Positions 6,788 through 14,119 of a stretch of 32,705 nucleotides of DNA are shown one piece after another. The number at the start of each line of letters is the position of its first letter. Position 1 is the first letter of the stretch. This DNA comes from HGM04593 sp964423665. GTDB taxonomy: Bacteria; Bacteroidota; Bacteroidia; Bacteroidales; Bacteroidaceae. The notes beneath the pieces were generated by a model. That model saw nothing but the letters and a program-made list of their open reading frames with translations. It ran no database searches and was not told the origin of the DNA. The stretch covers positions 1-32,705 of the forward strand of contig CAYRFX010000021.1 of NCBI GenBank assembly GCA_964423665.1, written 5' to 3'. Made by a program: the position numbers and the translations under genes.

Positions 6788-8755
6788 TCACGAGTTCATA
6801 CTCATAAGAAACTCGCCATTGTCTTTTGTCTTTTCCAAACGGTCCTTTACAAATTCCATAGCCTCCATCGAGGTCATATCGGCAAGATATTTGCGCAATA
6901 TCCACATGCGGTCGAGCGTCTGTTTGTCGAGCAACAAATCATCGCGACGGGTGCTCGATGCCACGATATTTACAGCCGGGAATATACGTTTGTTACTCAA
7001 AGAACGGTCGAGCTGAAGCTCCATATTACCTGTGCCCTTGAACTCCTCAAAGATAACCTCGTCCATCTTTGAACCTGTATCAATGAGAGCTGTGGCAATA
7101 ATTGTAAGCGAACCTCCGTTTTCAATATTACGGGCAGCGCCAAAGAAACGCTTGGGCTTGTGAAGCGCATTTGCATCTACACCACCCGAGAGCACCTTGC
7201 CCGAAGCCGGAGAAACAGTGTTATATGCTCGTGCGAGGCGGGTAATAGAGTCGAGGAATATAACCACATCGTGCCCACACTCCACCATGCGTTTAGCACG
7301 TTCAAGCACAATGCCTGCAATCTTCACATGACGCTCTGCCGGTTCGTCAAATGTAGAGGCTATCACCTCGGCATTAACGCTGCGCGCCATATCTGTTACC
7401 TCCTCGGGACGCTCGTCAATAAGCAGCATTATCATATATGCCTCGGGGTGGTTGGCAGCAATGGCATTGGCAATATCCTTTAGCAACATGGTTTTACCGG
7501 TCTTGGGCTGCGCCACAATAAGCGCGCGCTGCCCCTTGCCTATGGGCGAGAACAAATCTACCACACGAGCCGACATATTGTCGTAATTACCCGTGCAAAG
7601 AGTAAATTTTTCCTCGGGGAAGAGAGGCACAAGATTGTCGAATGAAACACGGTCACGCACAAGTTCGGGCGCAAGACCGTTTATACGGTTTACCTTTACA
7701 AGAGGAAAATATTTCTCGCCGGCGTTTGCGGGGCGTATAATACCCTCTACCACATCACCTGTTTTAAGCCCGTAGAGCCTTACCTGAGACTGCGACACAT
7801 AAACATCGTCGGGCGATGAGAGATAGTTATAATCGGAAGAACGCAAGAAGCCGTAGTTGTCGGGCATAATTTCAAGAACACCCTCCACACGCAGAATATC
7901 TGCAAAATCATACTCCTGACGGGGAGCACGCTCGGGCTGCTCTGTATGTTCCTGGCGAGGTCTTTCTATGCGCTGGCGACGCTGTTTATCACCGCGTGTC
8001 CCCTGCTGCTCTTGACGGTTTTTGTCGAATTTACCGATAAGTTCTGCCGGCAACTCTTTATTATCGGAGGGAAGTTCTTCTATAGGTACAAAAGCCTCCC
8101 CCGCCTCGGCAACCACGGGAGCAACCTCCTCAGCCGCGGGTTGTTCAACCTCTGCAACGGCAGGAGCCGATTGGTTCTTGGGCTTGCGACCGCGTTTCTT
8201 GGGAGCGGGAGCTGCAGGCTCAGCCGTTTCGGCAGTTTCGGAGGCAACTGGAGCGGGAGCAACCTCCTCGGCTGCGGGTTGTTCAACCTCTGCCACTGCA
8301 GGAGCCGATTGATTCTTGGGCTTGCGACCGCGTTTCTTGGGAGCGGGAGCTGCAGGCTCAACCGTTTCGGCAGTTTCGGAGGGAACAGAGGCTGCTTCCA
8401 AGGGCGCAGGAGCCTCCTTTATTTCTTCGAACAGAGCAACAGGTACAGCCTCTTCTTTCACCTTCTTAGGCTCATTCTTATCGAGTTTAACAGCCTTGTC
8501 GCCGGTGGCTGTATATACTTTATTTGAAGCATCGGGCTGTATTCTGTTGCGACGATGCTCACGACGATGCATACGCGTCTCCTCCTTTACAACGGCAGGA
8601 GCACCCGACTGGCTGTTCTGCAAAGCCTGCCCGTCAAGAATACGATAGATGAGAGAATCTCTGTCGAGTGATTTTATACCTTTGATGCCTAACTCTCCTG
8701 CAATGGATTGCAGCTCGGCAATCTCTTTGCTTCTTAATTGTTCTATATGATACAT
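6788..8755 (-). CDS. rho: Transcription termination factor Rho with long disordered insertion
   Basis: Rho is the hexameric RNA helicase that ends transcription at C-rich sites. Here it has 655 residues against about 420 in E. coli. The N-terminal Rho_N helical domain (1-45) is followed by a charged, Ala/Pro/Glu-rich region of low complexity (about 46-282). It contains a 46-residue tandem duplication (126-171 and 172-217), each copy carrying the basic motif KKRGRKPK. The RNA-binding cold-shock domain follows (about 283-360, with VEGVLEIMPDNYGFLRS). The ATPase domain comes last, with Walker A AQPKTGKT at 415-422 and Walker B DVVIFLDSITRLARAYN. In B. thetaiotaomicron a comparable Rho insertion was reported to drive phase separation; applying that here is inference. 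It is monocistronic, with a leader of about 130 nt and a shared terminator. Confidence 0.98.
   Translation of the reverse strand: MYHIEQLRSKEIAELQSIAGELGIKGIKSLDRDSLIYRILDGQALQNSQSGAPAVVKEETRMHRREHRRNRIQPDASNKVYTATGDKAVKLDKNEPKKVKEEAVPVALFEEIKEAPAPLEAASVPSETAETVEPAAPAPKKRGRKPKNQSAPAVAEVEQPAAEEVAPAPVASETAETAEPAAPAPKKRGRKPKNQSAPAVAEVEQPAAEEVAPVVAEAGEAFVPIEELPSDNKELPAELIGKFDKNRQEQQGTRGDKQRRQRIERPRQEHTEQPERAPRQEYDFADILRVEGVLEIMPDNYGFLRSSDYNYLSSPDDVYVSQSQVRLYGLKTGDVVEGIIRPANAGEKYFPLVKVNRINGLAPELVRDRVSFDNLVPLFPEEKFTLCTGNYDNMSARVVDLFSPIGKGQRALIVAQPKTGKTMLLKDIANAIAANHPEAYMIMLLIDERPEEVTDMARSVNAEVIASTFDEPAERHVKIAGIVLERAKRMVECGHDVVIFLDSITRLARAYNTVSPASGKVLSGGVDANALHKPKRFFGAARNIENGGSLTIIATALIDTGSKMDEVIFEEFKGTGNMELQLDRSLSNKRIFPAVNIVASSTRRDDLLLDKQTLDRMWILRKYLADMTSMEAMEFVKDRLEKTKDNGEFLMSMNS
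8121..8381 (-). repeat. Two-copy direct repeat inside rho (138-bp period)
   Basis: The segments 8121-8243 and 8259-8381 are nearly identical and offset by exactly 138 bp, which is 46 codons, so the duplication keeps frame. It encodes two copies of a unit containing EPAAPAPKKRGRKPKNQSAP in the disordered region of Rho. The few differences are single bases. Such a repeat could gain or lose copies by slippage. Confidence 0.95.
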
Positions 8756-8856
8756 AAGTTATTACAATGAGACTCAACCATAAATGCAGAGATGCATGTG
8801 GTTAGTTCACTAACTGGAAACTATAAAGAATTTATCTGATTATTCTGCTGAAAGCA

Positions 8857-8895
8857 CGCAGAGGACATCTGCGCATTATTTATAATGCAAAGATA
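8857..8895 (-). promoter_or_regulatory. rho promoter -7 box and 5' leader hairpin
   Basis: On the minus strand TATCTTTG (8888-8895) matches the TAnnTTTG consensus. The expected transcript starts near 8881, giving a leader of about 125 nt. Close to that start lies a 6-bp hairpin, CGCAGA / TCTGCG (8857-8873). A second small inverted repeat, GTTAGT/ACTAAC, lies at 8801-8814. A long structured leader would suit the autoregulation known for rho in other bacteria; that is inference. No good -33 box is seen. Confidence 0.5.
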
Positions 8896-8976
8896 TACAT
8901 TTTGTTTTAATTTTGTTAAAACAATAGATTATTTTTTGATTTTATATGTTTTTTTGACAATTGACAATAGCCGCAT

Positions 8977-9016
8977 ATAACAATATTACCGGCAAATTTG
9001 CCGGTAATATTGTTAT
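8977..9016. terminator. Palindromic terminator ending the SusCD operon
   Basis: A perfect 40-nt palindrome with arms reading ATAACAATATTACCGGCAAA and its complement. It includes the stop codon of the last gene of the operon (9013-9015 on the minus strand). The minus-strand side runs into T-rich DNA only after about 25 nt, so it may work as a Rho-dependent or processing hairpin as well as an intrinsic terminator. Confidence 0.75.
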
Positions 9017-9489
9017 TCCTCAGCCTCCTCCGAGGAGAGAAGCTCGTCGGCTATCTCAGCAGGCAGCTCCTGAACACGCACATAAGTATGCGTCTCGGCA
9101 TCACCGCCATCAACAACAAGAATCATAGCGTCCTCATAAAGAGCCTGAACAATGTAGTCATTATTCCATTTACCTGTACCGTTGTCATATTTGCCGGTAA
9201 TAACGGTTCCTTTGTAATAATCCTCCTCCAATTTATATGTTCCTGTTATCACGCGGGGGTACATACTGTCAAACTTCTGGTATATCTTGAATTTTCTATC
9301 CTTGCGAATAAATTCCACATACACAACAGGAGCCTCACTGCTGCCACTCCACTCGTGCAGTTCCCAGATACCGGCGATATTATTGGGAGTAACCTCGAGT
9401 GTGGGACGAACTGTTTCGTCATCATCGCTGCATGCTTGGAAAGGCAATACCAAGAGAAGAAGCAGCATCAATTTGAAAATATTCTTCAT
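9013..9489 (-). CDS. Small lipoprotein, lipocalin-like, last gene of SusCD operon
   Basis: A 158-residue predicted surface lipoprotein. The signal peptide MKNIFKLMLLLLLVLPFQAC ends in a lipobox, and the mature protein begins C-S-D-D-D-E-T, a strong surface-export signal. The mature part has NIAGIWELHEWSG near residue 40 and then a series of beta strands (VYVEFIRKDRKFKIY, ITGTYKLEEDYYKGTVITG), the pattern of small lipocalin-like lipoproteins. The tail is acidic (ELLSSEEAEE). It starts 24 bp after the DUF1573 gene and its stop lies inside the palindromic terminator. Function unknown; ligand binding or a structural role in the surface complex is possible. Confidence 0.75.
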   Translation of the reverse strand: MKNIFKLMLLLLLVLPFQACSDDDETVRPTLEVTPNNIAGIWELHEWSGSSEAPVVYVEFIRKDRKFKIYQKFDSMYPRVITGTYKLEEDYYKGTVITGKYDNGTGKWNNDYIVQALYEDAMILVVDGGDAETHTYVRVQELPAEIADELLSSEEAEE

Positions 9490-9513
9490 ATTTCTATATT
9501 TAATATTCGTTTA

Positions 9514-10299
9514 TTATTCTATCATTGCTTTTATTGTACGCGAGGAGATACTCCCCTCCACTCCATCTACAATTATCGAGAACCGCTTTGCAGCCCCGAC
9601 CTCGCCCGCTTTAATGCTTATGACGATATCACCCTCTTCACCGGGTTGCAAGAGCTGTGGCTCGGTTGCAAAGGTTGCATAGGGTGGCAACATCAGCGCG
9701 CTCAGCTTCAGAGGCTTGTCGCCCGTGTTGGCACAAGGGATACGCGCCTCATTACGCCCTCTTTCAAAACTTACTCTTGTACGTTTCAGGCGCAACGAAC
9801 CCATAATACAAGGCAAATGGCTCCACTCGCTCTCATCTATTACATTGCCTGTGATTGTCAGTTTCGCAACGGGACGGGAACCGGCACAATCAACATACAC
9901 AAAGGCATTTGTATCTATTGTTCCCGCACGCCCCTTGGGATTATATCTGATGGCTATCGCAGAAGATGCAGCCGGAGCTATTGTTTCCGTTTGAAAGGTT
10001 GCCGCCGTACACCCGCAATGAGTATTTACACGCGTTATCTTTACAGCCTTGCCACTCACATTGCGGAACGGAAAGAGCACCACACGCGCAGAGTCTTTCT
10101 CATTTATTGTTCCGATGCACTTTTTTACCCTCTCAAACAAGAGAATCTTTTCGGCATCGGGAGAGAGTGTGGGGTTGAGCAGAGAATCCATGGCTGCGCG
10201 CGAAGGACGTTTCTTTACCTGCGCACAGATTGTTGCAGGCAACAATAATGCCGTCGCAAGAATAAAAGACACAACTACGAACCCCCTTCTCATATTCAT
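9514..10299 (-). CDS. Secreted DUF1573 domain protein
   Basis: A 261-residue exported protein. The start MNMRRGFVVVSFILATALLL forms a signal peptide, cleaved probably after ATICA. Two DUF1573-type immunoglobulin-like units are visible. The first spans about residues 60-150, with FRNVSGKAVKITRVNTHCGC and SSAIAIRYNPKGRAGTIDTN. The second spans about 165-250, with NTGDKPLKLSALMLPPYATF and QLLQPGEEGDIVISI. The CGC pair in the first unit is typical of this family in Bacteroidota. It has no lipobox, so it is probably periplasmic or released. It sits 6 bp after the protease gene in the SusCD operon. Function unknown. Confidence 0.85.
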   Translation of the reverse strand: MNMRRGFVVVSFILATALLLPATICAQVKKRPSRAAMDSLLNPTLSPDAEKILLFERVKKCIGTINEKDSARVVLFPFRNVSGKAVKITRVNTHCGCTAATFQTETIAPAASSAIAIRYNPKGRAGTIDTNAFVYVDCAGSRPVAKLTITGNVIDESEWSHLPCIMGSLRLKRTRVSFERGRNEARIPCANTGDKPLKLSALMLPPYATFATEPQLLQPGEEGDIVISIKAGEVGAAKRFSIIVDGVEGSISSRTIKAMIE

Positions 10300-10305
10300 C
10301 GGTTT

Positions 10306-12363
10306 TTACATCCAGCCGTTGCTGTTTGCATTATTACGCACGGTGATTGTTATAACATGCTCCTTGCCATCAACTGTTACAACAGCAGTTGTCATACCAA
10401 CGGCAACACCTGTTACAGTGAGCTTAGTACCATTGACCTCGGCTGTAGCTATTGAAGCATCGGCGACTGAGCATGAATAGCTCTTGCTCTCTCCGTCTAT
10501 GAAATAACGTGCAAGGTCTATCGTTTGCGCTTTATCGGTGTTGCCCTTTGCTGGAGCAAGATACAGATTGGGAAGACGCATCTCATGACCTGCACCCTCT
10601 ATTGCATTGAGCAGTGCAGCAGCATTCACCAATTTACCCATTTTACCGCGATATTTTGCAAGGTCCGTTGTCGATTGCAAATGGTTCACGGTGTGGTTGT
10701 AGCAGGTTTTCTTGGAACCCGTAAAATAGGAATCTATATCGCTCGAAGTCTCCAGCAGGAGATTTACAAACTCTTCACGGGTAAAGTGGCGGCGCAGCTG
10801 TGCTGCGTATGAAAGACCAAGAGCCACAACACCCGAAACATGCGGACATGCCATGGAAGTGCCCTCGTAGTAGCCATAAGACTGCTTGCCCTCTTCTACA
10901 AGAGTAGAAAGAATCATACCGCCATTCTCATAGTCGGACAATGGCTCGCCATAATAATCGCCGTCACCGCCGGGAGCGGCAACGTCGTTGCCGGGACCAT
11001 AGTTGGTGTATGATGCAGGGGTAAAATCGGCTGCAACAGCCGTTACACAGATGCATTTCGAGTAGGCACCCGGGAACGATGCTGCCGGGGCAAACTCGTT
11101 ACCCGATGCATAAACAACTATACCACCGTCAATCACGCCATTGGGTGAACCTGCATTTGCTATAAAATAATCGAGAGTCTCCTTCTCCAAGGGATAGAGA
11201 GCTGCCCACTCTTTCTCTGTAGCAGGACCGGGAGTATATTGGCTCTGATTAACCTCAGACGAGAGATAACCCCAGCTGCACTGCAACACCACGGCACCAT
11301 TATCGGCAGCATATTTTATAGCTCGTGCCTCGTTAAGAAGAGTAGATTGATACTCATCATCAAAGAGCTGACATATCATAATTTTCACTCCGGGCTGACC
11401 TGCAGCAGCATCACCACCGGCAATACCACAAACTCCAATGCCGTTATTATTTACAGCTGCAATAGTGCCTGCAACGTGTGTTCCGTGACCGGTGCCGTTT
11501 GAACCGGTTGTGGAGATATATGCGCGGTCGGTAGCAAAGTTATAGCCATAGCGGTCGCCTTTGTAACCATTGCCATCGGCATCGGTATCGGAATAGTACT
11601 CTTCGGCTTCATTCACCCAGATATTATCTTTCAAATCCTCGTGCTCCCACATAACACCCTCGTCGAGCACCGCCACAATAATCGAAGGGTCGCCTGTACA
11701 CTTCTCCCAAGCCTCCTCGCAACCGGTGTCGCAACCGGCAACAACATCTGCCCAAGGTTGCACAAAATTAAAATCACCATGGTTGATATAATTCCACTGC
11801 GAGGGAAGCCCCGGGTCATTGAATTTATAACTGTAACCACTGCTGGTTGCCGACGAAGCAAGGTCCTTCACAAGCTTTGCTGTGGCGTCAGCAGCCTTAC
11901 GGCTGCGACCAAGGCTGTATATTTTGCGGCTACACTGCACCTTGGTAATCTCGCCAAGCTGTGAAACACGCTCCATAGCCTCCTTCAAATCAACATCTTT
12001 GTCGAATGAAACTTGATACCACAAGTGCATATTAGCCTCACGGGCGCGCTCCTCGGTTCTTGTATCAACAGGAAAGACGCGCTCAAACTTATAAGCATTC
12101 AGGATATCGAGTACCTCATCGGTCGATGGGATACCCGAGCGGGTCTTCAACTCGCCTGCCGCACGAGAAATGGGCAGATTATCGAGAATTTCGGTCATCT
12201 CTGGGGCAAACTTTATAATAAGCTCACCCTCAACAGAGCCCTCGGGTATTGTTACCTCTTCGTCGGTAGTAGTGGTTGTAACGGCATCTGCAATGTCATT
12301 ATCGGAACAGGAAACTGCAAAAAATACAACCAATAACGATGTATATAAAAATATTTTCTTCAT
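10306..12363 (-). CDS. Surface subtilisin-like serine protease (S8) lipoprotein
   Basis: A 685-residue secreted endopeptidase. The lipoprotein signal ends FFAVSC (Cys19), followed by acidic residues (SDNDIAD), pointing to the cell surface. Residues about 40-150 look like a propeptide (EGELIIKFAP...). The catalytic domain carries all key residues: D234 in AVLDEGVMWEHEDL, H293 in GHGTHVAGT, the oxyanion Asn422 in YASGNEF and S503 in GTSMACPHVSG. Residues about 600-680 form a bacterial Ig-like (BIG2) domain with LTVTGVAVGMTTAVVTVDG. It lies in the SusCD operon, 24 bp after the BACON/LRR gene, so it likely cuts proteins to peptides for import by SusC/SusD. It is not a type IX cargo by its C-terminus. 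Substrate unknown. Confidence 0.95.
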   Translation of the reverse strand: MKKIFLYTSLLVVFFAVSCSDNDIADAVTTTTTDEEVTIPEGSVEGELIIKFAPEMTEILDNLPISRAAGELKTRSGIPSTDEVLDILNAYKFERVFPVDTRTEERAREANMHLWYQVSFDKDVDLKEAMERVSQLGEITKVQCSRKIYSLGRSRKAADATAKLVKDLASSATSSGYSYKFNDPGLPSQWNYINHGDFNFVQPWADVVAGCDTGCEEAWEKCTGDPSIIVAVLDEGVMWEHEDLKDNIWVNEAEEYYSDTDADGNGYKGDRYGYNFATDRAYISTTGSNGTGHGTHVAGTIAAVNNNGIGVCGIAGGDAAAGQPGVKIMICQLFDDEYQSTLLNEARAIKYAADNGAVVLQCSWGYLSSEVNQSQYTPGPATEKEWAALYPLEKETLDYFIANAGSPNGVIDGGIVVYASGNEFAPAASFPGAYSKCICVTAVAADFTPASYTNYGPGNDVAAPGGDGDYYGEPLSDYENGGMILSTLVEEGKQSYGYYEGTSMACPHVSGVVALGLSYAAQLRRHFTREEFVNLLLETSSDIDSYFTGSKKTCYNHTVNHLQSTTDLAKYRGKMGKLVNAAALLNAIEGAGHEMRLPNLYLAPAKGNTDKAQTIDLARYFIDGESKSYSCSVADASIATAEVNGTKLTVTGVAVGMTTAVVTVDGKEHVITITVRNNANSNGWM

Positions 12364-12387
12364 ACTTCTATTTATGTCTCTTGGATA

Positions 12388-14100
12388 TTAATAGCTTTCT
12401 TCTGCCTCCTCTTCAAGGTCATATTTAGCGCGCATCTTGGGGAAGACCGTATAATAATATTCATAGTTGGTTGGAACATTATCGAAACGCGTCTTGTTAC
12501 CATCGGAATCAATACCCGACTCTTGTTGATTGAAAATTAACAAGTCGGGATACCAATCCATCAACCGAGGATGATAGAGCAACCATTGAGGAAGTTCTCC
12601 CGTAAAGAAATTGAGGTTTATAGACATCAATTCCATATTAGGCAGAATTTTAGGCATTTTATTATCGGCAAGCCACTGTATTGTATCGCTGCCAAAAGCA
12701 TCTACATCGGCTTGCGTGTATGCAATTACCCCGTCCTCCCCTACTATAAAGTCGGGCAACTGACCTTCTATATAACAGTTAGAGAGACGCAGTTCTTCAA
12801 GATTTTCCCACAACATAAGACGACGCAGTTGATTGTCATCAGTAACATAACTCTTAAAGTGAAGACCCAAACCATCATCGTAGCTGTCCTTCTTGCGCAA
12901 ATCGCTTGTAGTCCAACGACGAGAACCTATCATACGCAACACTTTGAGTTTTGGAAAATTCTCGGGAGTGAGCATTGTTGGTATCTCATTAAAGTTATTT
13001 GCGCTCAAATCAAGAACCTCCAACGAATTTCCAAGTTCCACAAACTCATCGGGGAGCGTTGTTATACCATAGGAGAATATCTCAAGCTCTTTCAGATAAT
13101 CAAGTTCACAGATTTCCGGTCCTAATTCAATGCTCAGAAGCATTGTGTTCACGTTTGACATCACGTAAAGAGACTCCAAATATTTCAAATGCTTTATCTG
13201 CTTGGGAAGTGATTCTTTGGTCTCGAAGAATGCAAAAGAAGCAGAACGCACGCGACCAACAGCCTCGGGACAGGGCAAGTCTTCATCGGTAGCCTCCCAC
13301 AAAGTAACACCGTCCCAGTTGTTCATACGCTCGCTGGTATCCCAAGTGTCGCTCCAGCAATTAAGCAACTCTGTTATTGTGATAAGAGCAATGGAGTCTC
13401 CTGCACGATTATCCTCAATCTTCACAGCAGCCTTTTGAGACACAATTATTACAGCAGGCTCGCTTATCTCATCGCTGCTGTTCGCCGGCACAAGGTTTAT
13501 CTCGGCAATGCGCTCTTCGGGCTCCGTGTTCATTTTCCAATCGAAACGAAGTTTCACGGTACGCGGACGTGCGCCATAATCGAGTTCTACGCTTGTATCC
13601 TCTATGCTGAGCCAATCAACATCGACCGATGCGTAATTGAACTCCACCTTAAACTCCACGTTAGTGGTTATTGTGGTTTCAAAATAACGCTCGTCATAAG
13701 CAGCGGAGGATTCTATTGTAATCTCTTTCTCTTTTGGAGTAATAGACTTTGCAAAACCAGTTTGGCAAATGGTAATATTCTTCACCTCTGTACCCGAAAC
13801 CAAGCGAATCTGAGCTTCACGCACACCATTCACAAGCGAAGAATCAACCACTACCTCACAGACGGCATTTCCAATACCATTGGCAGGCATAACCTGTACC
13901 CACGTTGCAGAAGTAGACGCAGACCATTTATCGGCCGCATTAACAATAATACTTTCCCTGCCGCCTTCCGCCGCCATAGTTATATTCTCCTTATCGAGCG
14001 AAAAGGTTACGGGTGCCGCATCATCATTGTCGTTGCAAGCGGCAAGCACAAACAGACCGGCAACCAACCCTAATGTTATTTTCAAAATATTTTTCATCAT
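12388..14100 (-). CDS. BACON-domain and leucine-rich-repeat surface lipoprotein
   Basis: A 570-residue lipoprotein. The signal ends VLAAC (Cys22) with NDNDDAAP after it. A BACON-type beta-sandwich follows (about 30-115), with ADKWSASTSATWVQVMPANG and REAQIRLVSGTEVKNITICQ. A second, less certain one spans about 118-225. A C-terminal leucine-rich region covers about 285-520, with motifs such as LEVLDLSANNFNEIPTML and LEELRLSNCYIEGQLPDF. BACON domains are common in surface proteins of gut Bacteroidota and are thought to act as spacers or binders; LRRs bind proteins. It lies between the DUF4458/LRR gene and the protease gene. I infer that it captures protein or peptide substrates. No catalytic motif was seen. 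Confidence 0.85.
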   Translation of the reverse strand: MMKNILKITLGLVAGLFVLAACNDNDDAAPVTFSLDKENITMAAEGGRESIIVNAADKWSASTSATWVQVMPANGIGNAVCEVVVDSSLVNGVREAQIRLVSGTEVKNITICQTGFAKSITPKEKEITIESSAAYDERYFETTITTNVEFKVEFNYASVDVDWLSIEDTSVELDYGARPRTVKLRFDWKMNTEPEERIAEINLVPANSSDEISEPAVIIVSQKAAVKIEDNRAGDSIALITITELLNCWSDTWDTSERMNNWDGVTLWEATDEDLPCPEAVGRVRSASFAFFETKESLPKQIKHLKYLESLYVMSNVNTMLLSIELGPEICELDYLKELEIFSYGITTLPDEFVELGNSLEVLDLSANNFNEIPTMLTPENFPKLKVLRMIGSRRWTTSDLRKKDSYDDGLGLHFKSYVTDDNQLRRLMLWENLEELRLSNCYIEGQLPDFIVGEDGVIAYTQADVDAFGSDTIQWLADNKMPKILPNMELMSINLNFFTGELPQWLLYHPRLMDWYPDLLIFNQQESGIDSDGNKTRFDNVPTNYEYYYTVFPKMRAKYDLEEEAEESY

Positions 14101-14119
14101 TTAAAGAATTTGATTAAGG

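Noticed and set aside
8121..8381. Possible CRISPR or mobile repeat
   Set aside because: Only two long, directly adjoining copies in frame inside rho; no spacers and no flanking duplications.
7946..8527. Plus-strand frame with Gly/Ser/Phe-rich repeats
   Set aside because: The repeats are the reverse reading of the tandem duplication in rho, not an independent protein.
8998..10248. A 416-codon plus-strand frame over the DUF1573 and small lipoprotein genes
   Set aside because: It crosses a terminator and two well-supported genes with signal peptides, and its translation has no recognisable features.
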